From: Croceibacterium mercuriale
GTDB lineage: Bacteria > Pseudomonadota > Alphaproteobacteria > Sphingomonadales > Sphingomonadaceae
Length of the DNA: 64,000 bases
Reading direction: 5' to 3'
NCBI RefSeq assembly: GCF_000802385.1
Contig: NZ_JTDN01000002.1
Span: forward strand, 496,001 to 560,000
A program made the position numbers and the translations under genes. The notes beneath the pieces were generated by a model. That model had not been told where the DNA came from. It did not search any database and saw nothing but the letters and a program-made list of their open reading frames with translations. The first letter of the stretch is position 1, and the number at the start of each line of letters is the position of its first letter. Positions 58,884 through 64,000 of the stretch are shown piece by piece.

Positions 58884-59866
58884 CGCCCCGTCCAGTGCAG
58901 TTGCAGCAGCAGGGTACGCTGCACCGGGCTCTGATTGTCGTCGGAAATGACCCACAGATGGTACCCGCCATCTGCTGCCGGGGTAATCGCCAGCCCTTCA
59001 TAGTTCTCCCGCGGCAGGGCCGGGGTGAGCGTTGCCAGCTCCTGCCAGCGCCATGGCTCCCCCTGCCGGATCGTCGCCGGATCGGCCACCGCCAGCAGCG
59101 CGCCGAAGGGCGGCAGGCCCGGCGTGAGGCTGCGCTGCAGGATCACCACGCGCCCGTCCGGCAGCACGGCCATGTCCGTGGGGCGGTACCGACCGCGGCG
59201 CGGGAAGCGGAAGCGCAATCCCTCGCCGCCCTCCACCGGGTCGCTGGCGAACAGCAGCGCCTCGCTGGTGCGCGGCTCGCGCCCCGGGCTGCCCTCCGCC
59301 AGCACGATGAACCGTCCATCGGGCAGGCGGACCAGCGCCTCCGGCCCCTGGTTGCGCGGCCAGTGCCGCATCTGGCGCGGCTGGACCACACCATCCGGAC
59401 GGCCTTGCGCATCCAGCCGGCGGATGCCGTTGCCGCCCTCCACCCCCAGCCAGCGGCGCCCGGTACGCGGATCGCGGGTCGCGGCCTCGAAATCCCAGGA
59501 CATGGAGAAGGCGGCCGGGTCCCGCGGCACCTGGCCGATCCAGCCCGGCCCGGGCGGCCCCGCAGGGCTGGGGAAGGCCAGGAAGTCGCCCCGGTCGCTA
59601 TAGGCCAGCAGCCGGCCGCCCGGCAGCGGCAGCAGCGCGGAATAGCCACCGAAGCCGGGATGCCGGCTGGACAGCACCCAGCCATCGACCAGCCGCAGCC
59701 CTGCCGGCCAATCGCGAGGCTGCTGCAACTGCAATGACCTGACGGTGAAGAAGGCCGGTTCCCCCGGGGGTAGCGGCTGATCGCGCCACCAGGTGCCTGG
59801 CGCGACCAGCAGCGCCAGCAGCGCCAGCGGGATCAGGCGCAGCCAGCGCCGGTTGCGCACCCGCAT
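58880..59866 (-). CDS. Phytase-like/esterase-like propeller protein, exported
   Basis: A 328-residue protein with an N-terminal hydrophobic segment (about residues 9-26) that could be an anchor or an uncleaved signal. The body is a beta-propeller of the esterase-like/phytase-like group: GGYSALLPLPGGRLLAYSDRGDFLAF, SWDFEAATRDPRTGRRWLGVEGGNGIRR, GPEALVRLPDGRFIVLAEGS, PTDMAVLPDGRVVILQR and PRENYEGLAITPAADGGYHLWVISDDNQSPVQRTLLLQLHW. Metal-dependent phosphatase activity is possible but not shown. It is the last gene of the xseA-DUF2093-M23 strand block. Confidence 0.82.
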   Translation of the reverse strand: MRVRNRRWLRLIPLALLALLVAPGTWWRDQPLPPGEPAFFTVRSLQLQQPRDWPAGLRLVDGWVLSSRHPGFGGYSALLPLPGGRLLAYSDRGDFLAFPSPAGPPGPGWIGQVPRDPAAFSMSWDFEAATRDPRTGRRWLGVEGGNGIRRLDAQGRPDGVVQPRQMRHWPRNQGPEALVRLPDGRFIVLAEGSPGREPRTSEALLFASDPVEGGEGLRFRFPRRGRYRPTDMAVLPDGRVVILQRSLTPGLPPFGALLAVADPATIRQGEPWRWQELATLTPALPRENYEGLAITPAADGGYHLWVISDDNQSPVQRTLLLQLHWTGR

Positions 59867-59875
59867 CGGGGCGCC

Positions 59876-60793
59876 TCAGCCCTGTGGCGGCAGGAAGAGC
59901 AAGGGATCGAGCCGGCGCCCACGCCACATCAGGCTCCAGTGCAGGTGCGGCCCGGTCGCGCGGCCGCTGGCACCCACGCGGCCCAGCACCTCGCCCTGGC
60001 GCACCTGCTGCCCTTCGCTGACGGCGATCGATTGCGAATGGAGGAACGCGCTGTTGAGCCCGGCGCCATGGTCCACAATGAGCAGGTTGCCTTCCAGGCT
60101 GAAGGGCTGCGCGGCGACGAGCACCACCACCCCATCGGCTGGCGCGACATAGGGCGTGCCGGGCCCCGGCGCGATGTCGAGGCCGGAATGGTAGCTGCCC
60201 GGCTCCCCCCGATAGATCCGCTGCGATCCGAACCGGCCGGAGATGCGCCCGGTCACCGGCCAGACGAAGTCCTGCCGCCAGCCTTGCGCACCGGTATCCG
60301 CTGCCCGCGCGGCCACGATGGCGGCGAGTTCGGGCGCGCGGCGGGCGGCGAAGCTGTCGGACGGGATGCCGGCGGTGCGGGCGACATTCACCCGCTGGAT
60401 GTCCCACGCGCGCGGCGCCACCGCCAGCGCCTGTTCCACGATGCGGCCATCGGCAAGGGTCGCGGTGAGCCGCGCCTCCGCCGGCGCGTCACGGTCCAGC
60501 GCGGCGAAGAACCGGCCATCGCCATCCAGCACCAGCGGTTCCGCATCGATCTGCGCCGACACCGTGCCGCCGGGCGCCTGCCCGCGCAACCAGCCGCCCT
60601 GGGTCAATTCGCCGGCGAAGGTGAAGCTGGCGGGGCCGGCCGGGGCCGAGGATGGCGTCGTGACAGGCGCGGGGCGCAGCGCGGTGGCAGCGGCAGGCTG
60701 GGGTGAGGCCTGTGGCGCCGGCGAACCGGGCACGGCCGGCACGCAGGCCGCCAGCGCCAGCAGCGGCGCGGCGGATGGCAGGGACCGGATCAG
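59876..60793 (-). CDS. M23-family peptidoglycan peptidase lipoprotein, apparent CTG start
   Basis: A 305-residue envelope protein. The N-terminus reads as a lipoprotein signal (IRSLPSAAPLLALAAC, lipobox LAAC). A Pro/Ala linker and a beta domain follow. The M23 domain (about 200-300) has GRFGSQRIYRGEPGSYHSGLDIA with zinc His and Asp, GVVVLVAAQPFSLEGNLLIVDHG, and SGRATGPHLHWSL with the H-x-H. It would cut or regulate cutting of peptidoglycan. No ATG, GTG or TTG fits ahead of the signal peptide. CTG at 60793 overlaps the DUF2093 stop as CTGA and is taken as the start, with a weak GAGCGGG site. The nearest upstream ATG is far inside DUF2093. Confidence 0.8.
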   Translation of the reverse strand: MIRSLPSAAPLLALAACVPAVPGSPAPQASPQPAAATALRPAPVTTPSSAPAGPASFTFAGELTQGGWLRGQAPGGTVSAQIDAEPLVLDGDGRFFAALDRDAPAEARLTATLADGRIVEQALAVAPRAWDIQRVNVARTAGIPSDSFAARRAPELAAIVAARAADTGAQGWRQDFVWPVTGRISGRFGSQRIYRGEPGSYHSGLDIAPGPGTPYVAPADGVVVLVAAQPFSLEGNLLIVDHGAGLNSAFLHSQSIAVSEGQQVRQGEVLGRVGASGRATGPHLHWSLMWRGRRLDPLLFLPPQG

Positions 60794-60993
60794 GATTGCC
60801 CGCTCAGGCGCGCGGTGGCGATGGCGGCGCTGGCATAAGCCTCCTGCCGCTCCACGCTCCAGTAGCGCAGCTCCTCCAGGTCGATGGGTTCGCCGCTGAC
60901 GGCGCATGGCACGAAGCGGCCCGGGCGCACCATGCGGAAGCCGTTGGGGCCGTAGATCAGGGTGGCGGGCTCGTCGCCGGACTTCATCAGCAT
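60790..60993 (-). CDS. DUF2093 family protein
   Basis: A 67-residue protein of the DUF2093 family, found in alphaproteobacteria with unknown function. Signature: GDEPATLIYGPNGFRMVRPGRFVPCAVSGEPIDLEELRYWSVERQEAYASA. ATG 60993 is used; ATG 60987 is in frame too. It lies 26 bases after xseA on the same strand and its stop codon overlaps the M23 start. Confidence 0.88.
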   Translation of the reverse strand: MLMKSGDEPATLIYGPNGFRMVRPGRFVPCAVSGEPIDLEELRYWSVERQEAYASAAIATARLSGQS

Positions 60994-61019
60994 GGCCCCG
61001 ATCTAGCGCCGGCCGCCCC

Positions 61020-62495
61020 TTAAAGCAATTTTGGCTGCTGCGTTGCAGCACCGGCGGGCGACCGGGCGGGCTTGCGTCGCGACGAACCGGGCGTGTCCTG
61101 CGGGATCACGTCCAGCGTGCCGTCGGCGAATTCCAGCACCAGCGACGGCAGGCCGGCCGCAAGGTCGCGGCTGGCGACCACGGCATGGCCCGCGGCATGC
61201 ACCAACGCATAGCCACGTTGCAGCGGTGCCTTCGGGTCCAGCTGCCGCCGCACCCGGTCCAGCGCATCGAGCCGTTGGCGGCGTACCTGCAATTCGCGGG
61301 TCAGCAGTTCCGGGCGCAGGCGGGTAGCGGCAAGATCGCGCCCGGCGGAGCGGACCCGTTCGCGCAGCAGCGACAGTGACAGCCGCGCCGCATCGTCGGC
61401 CAGGCGGTGGCGCGCGGCGGTGGCGCGGTCGGCCAGCCCGCGGCGCAGGCGCTCGCCCGCATCGTCCAGCCGCTGCTGCGCGGCGGCGGCCAGCGCCTGC
61501 GGTTGCGGCAGGCGGGCGACGCGCGCCTCCAGCCGTTCGCGTCCCAGTGTCACCGGGCGCAACGCGCAGCGTCGCTGGCGGAAGGCGAACTCGTCCAGCG
61601 TGGCGGCCAATTCGCGCAGCACTGGCACGGCGATCTCGGCCGCGGCGGTGGGCGTGGGTGCGCGGCGATCGGCGGCATGGTCGGCCAGGGTGGTGTCGGT
61701 CTCGTGCCCGACGGCGCTGATGGTGGGGATGGCGGAACCGGCGATGGCGCGGACCACGACCTCCTCGTTGAACGTCCACAGATCCTCGATCGATCCGCCG
61801 CCGCGCGCCGCGATCAGCAGGTCGGGCCGCGGAATCCGGCCGCCTGCCGGCATGCCGTTGAATCCTTCGATCGCAGCGGCGACCTGGGCGGCGGCGCCCT
61901 GCCCCTGCACCAGCACCGGCCACACCAGCACATGCGTCGGGCAGCGGTCGGCCAGCCGGTGCAGGATGTCGCGGATCACCGCGCCGGTGGGGCTGGTCAC
62001 CACGCCGATCACCCGCGGCATGAAGGGTAGCGCCCGCTTGCGTTCCGCCGCGAACAGCCCTTCGGCCTCCAGCCGCTTGCGGGTCTTCTCCAGCAGGGCG
62101 AGCAGCGCGCCTTCGCCCGCGATCTCCATGCTGTCGATCACGACCTGATATTTCGACCGGCCGGGATAGGTGGTCAGCTTGCCGGTGGCGACGACCTCGA
62201 TCCCGTCCTCCGGCACGAAGCCGAGACGCTGCGCGCCGGTGCGCCACATCACCCCGTCGATGATCGCGCCGTCATCCTTCAGGCAGCAATACAGATGGCC
62301 GCTGGCGGCGCGCTTCACCCCCGACAGTTCGCCGCGCAGGCGCACATGGCCGAAACGGTCCTCCACCGTGCGCTTCAGCAGGCCGGAAATCTCGGTAATG
62401 GTCAGGGGCGCGGAATTGTCGCCCGGCTTGCCCTTCGCTACCAGCCCGGCGGCGGGTTCGCCGTTGTCGTCGAAAAAGGAAGTGGGGCCGGGCAT
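61020..62495 (-). CDS. xseA: Exodeoxyribonuclease VII large subunit
   Basis: A 491-residue nuclease subunit. The OB-fold N-terminal domain has [54 protein letters not shown]. The catalytic domain has [42 protein letters not shown] and [29 protein letters not shown]. The long C-terminal coiled-coil follows (about 290-430), then a [13 protein letters not shown] tail. With XseB it degrades single-stranded DNA. ATG 62495 shares CATG with the purD start on the other strand, so the genes leave no gap between them. Confidence 0.94.
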   Translation of the reverse strand: MPGPTSFFDDNGEPAAGLVAKGKPGDNSAPLTITEISGLLKRTVEDRFGHVRLRGELSGVKRAASGHLYCCLKDDGAIIDGVMWRTGAQRLGFVPEDGIEVVATGKLTTYPGRSKYQVVIDSMEIAGEGALLALLEKTRKRLEAEGLFAAERKRALPFMPRVIGVVTSPTGAVIRDILHRLADRCPTHVLVWPVLVQGQGAAAQVAAAIEGFNGMPAGGRIPRPDLLIAARGGGSIEDLWTFNEEVVVRAIAGSAIPTISAVGHETDTTLADHAADRRAPTPTAAAEIAVPVLRELAATLDEFAFRQRRCALRPVTLGRERLEARVARLPQPQALAAAAQQRLDDAGERLRRGLADRATAARHRLADDAARLSLSLLRERVRSAGRDLAATRLRPELLTRELQVRRQRLDALDRVRRQLDPKAPLQRGYALVHAAGHAVVASRDLAAGLPSLVLEFADGTLDVIPQDTPGSSRRKPARSPAGAATQQPKLL

Positions 62496-63771
62496 GAATA
62501 TCCTGCTGCTGGGTGGGGGCGGGCGCGAGCATGCGCTGGCATGGAAGCTGGCGCAATCCCGCTTGCTGGATGATGGCGGCCGGCTGTTCGCCGCGCCGGG
62601 CAATCCCGGCGTCGCGCGTCATGCGACGCTGGTGACGCTGGACATGGCCGACCATGCCGGCGTGGTCGCCTTCTGCGCGGCCGAGGCGATCGGGCTCGTG
62701 GTCGTGGGGCCGGAAGCCCCGCTGGTGGACGGGCTGGCCGATTCGCTGCGCGATGCCGGCGTGGCGGTGTTCGGCCCGTCGAAGGCCGCGGCGCAGCTGG
62801 AGGGGAGCAAGGGCTTCACCAAGGATCTGTGCGCCCGGCATGACATCCCCACTGCCGGCTATGTCCGGGTGGAGAGCGCCGGTGCCGCGCTGGCCGCGCT
62901 GGACCGGTTCACCGCGCCATTCGTGCTGAAGGCCGATGGCCTGGCCGCGGGCAAGGGCGTGGTGATCGCCGAAACCCGCGCCGATGCCGAGGCGGCCATT
63001 GCCGACATGTTCGCCGATGCCGGCGCGGCGCTGGTGATCGAGGAATTCATGGCGGGCGAGGAGGTCAGCCTGTTCGCCATCACCGACGGCACGCACATCC
63101 TGCCCTTCGGCAGCGCGCAGGACCACAAGCGGGTGGGTGATGGCGACATCGGCCCGAACACCGGCGGCATGGGCGCCTACAGCCCCGCCCGTGTCCTGAC
63201 GCCCGAACTGCAGGCCGAAGCGCTGGAAGCGATCGTCCGGCCGACGGTGGTGGCCATGGCCGCGGAAGGAATGCCGTACAGCGGCGTGCTGTATGCCGGG
63301 CTGATGCTGACCGAGCATGGCCCCAAGCTGGTCGAGTACAACTGCCGGTTCGGCGATCCGGAATGTCAGGTGCTGATGCTGCGGCTGCAGAGCGATCTGG
63401 GCGAGTACCTGCTGGCCTGCGCGCAAGGGCGGCTGGGCGACCTGCCCCCGCCCGGATTTGCACCCGACCCGGCATTGACCGTGGTGCTGGCCGCCAGCGG
63501 CTATCCCGGTGTGCCCAGCAAGGGCGGCACGATCGGCGGGCTGGACGCGGCGGAGGCGACGGGCGCGCAGGTGTTCCATGCCGGGACCGCGCTGGACGAT
63601 GCCGGCGCGCTGGTCGCGGCCGGCGGCCGGGTGCTGAACGTCACCGCCAGCGGGGCGGATGTGCGGGCGGCGCAGGTTGCGGCATACCGCGCGGTGGATG
63701 CGATCGCATTTCCGGACGGCTTCTGCCGCCGGGATATCGGCTGGCGCGAGGTGGCGCGCGAGGAGGCCTAG
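62494..63771 (+). CDS. purD: Phosphoribosylamine-glycine ligase
   Basis: A 425-residue ATP-grasp enzyme for the second step of purine synthesis, joining phosphoribosylamine and glycine. Motifs: [113 protein letters not shown] and [18 protein letters not shown]. The ribosome site (AGGAAG, 62477-62482) lies inside the opposing xseA gene, and its start codon overlaps that of xseA. Confidence 0.97.
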   Translation: MNILLLGGGGREHALAWKLAQSRLLDDGGRLFAAPGNPGVARHATLVTLDMADHAGVVAFCAAEAIGLVVVGPEAPLVDGLADSLRDAGVAVFGPSKAAAQLEGSKGFTKDLCARHDIPTAGYVRVESAGAALAALDRFTAPFVLKADGLAAGKGVVIAETRADAEAAIADMFADAGAALVIEEFMAGEEVSLFAITDGTHILPFGSAQDHKRVGDGDIGPNTGGMGAYSPARVLTPELQAEALEAIVRPTVVAMAAEGMPYSGVLYAGLMLTEHGPKLVEYNCRFGDPECQVLMLRLQSDLGEYLLACAQGRLGDLPPPGFAPDPALTVVLAASGYPGVPSKGGTIGGLDAAEATGAQVFHAGTALDDAGALVAAGGRVLNVTASGADVRAAQVAAYRAVDAIAFPDGFCRRDIGWREVAREEA

Positions 63772-63796
63772 TTTGCGCCAGACCGTCACATAAGTC

Positions 63797-64000
63797 TCAG
63801 CGCGCCGATGCCCGCGCCTCCGCAAGAGCCTGCAGGATGGTGCGGGTGCGCCCTTCCGCCTGCTGGCGCAGGACCGGTTCGGCGGTGGCCCAGCGATCAG
63901 GGTGGCATTGCCGCAACAGGCTGCGCGCGGCGCTTTCACAGGTAGCGCGGGGCGCATCGGCCGCCACGCCGAGCACGGTCCACCATCCCGTCTGCGGCTG
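63797..64000 (-). CDS. J-domain protein, C-terminal part
   Basis: The last 67 residues of a minus-strand gene whose 5' part lies beyond the right edge. The visible frame has the J-domain pattern: WWTVLGVAADAPRATCESAARSLL, then the HPD motif in RQCHPDRW, and an Arg/Ala-rich end that stops at 63797-63799. The J-domain is thus C-terminal, as in many small DnaJ-like membrane or cytoplasmic proteins. It would stimulate an Hsp70 partner. It is convergent with purD; only 25 bases separate the stop codons. Confidence 0.8.
   Translation of the reverse strand, partial: QPQTGWWTVLGVAADAPRATCESAARSLLRQCHPDRWATAEPVLRQQAEGRTRTILQALAEARASAR

Overview
The window reads as chromosomal DNA of a high-GC alphaproteobacterium of the order Sphingomonadales, probably Erythrobacteraceae or a close sphingomonad. 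The basis is the gene order mnmE-mnmG-rsmG-parA-parB with hemJ and rho nearby, a large TonB-dependent receptor of the Xanthomonas/Caulobacter carbohydrate type, MmcB, a LytTR two-component pair, small families typical of this order (DUF6489, DUF2093, UPF0262), and dense packing with 1-4 nt gene overlaps. No sequence search was run; calls rest on recognisable motifs and family resemblance.

Region 1 (1-12.4 kb) is a carbohydrate/sugar-acid locus: two fumarylacetoacetate-hydrolase-fold enzymes, a LacI-type regulator, a KduD-like dehydrogenase, a KDG kinase, a carboxylesterase, an exported cupin, a TonB-dependent receptor, an exported alpha/beta hydrolase and a GH43. Three exact copies of TGACACCGGTTTCC sit in front of the LacI gene and its divergent neighbour, the kduD operon, and the receptor/cupin pair. 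They look like the operator of a local regulon.

Region 2 (12.4-20.3 kb) is mixed: DUF3072, DUF3667, mmcB, tRNA-Arg(CCG), an exported GH3, a fused ThiS-ThiG protein and an M3 oligopeptidase. Region 3 (20.3-27.6 kb) returns to sugar use: an exported PL22-type oligogalacturonate lyase homologue, then a tightly coupled GFOR-like oxidoreductase, GH3, GntP permease and gluconolactonase-type lipoprotein. Together these suggest that glucose is oxidised in the periplasm and imported as gluconate, which could feed the KDG kinase of region 1.

Region 4 (27.6-41 kb) has a 1515-residue secreted ExeM/NucH-like nuclease with RTX repeats, a sterol-desaturase-family protein, DUF2141, a PAS-like protein, an M48 protease/DsbA-like/LytS/LytTR operon whose kinase seems to start with CTG, nadC, tadA and rpmB. 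Region 5 (41-49.3 kb) is the origin-proximal-type block parB-parA-rsmG-mnmG-mnmE with a parS site and a weaker match, then DUF6489, rho and hemJ. Region 6 (49.3-64 kb) has an HTH protein, a GH2 beta-galactosidase, an orphan ParA-like ATPase, rpoZ, a Crp/Fnr regulator, dnaB, a GH25-like protein lacking its catalytic acids, cdd, an xseA-DUF2093-M23-phytase-like operon, purD divergent from xseA with overlapping start codons, and the end of a J-domain gene.

No CRISPR array, integrase, transposase or insertion sequence was seen. No gene-free stretch exceeds about 215 bases.
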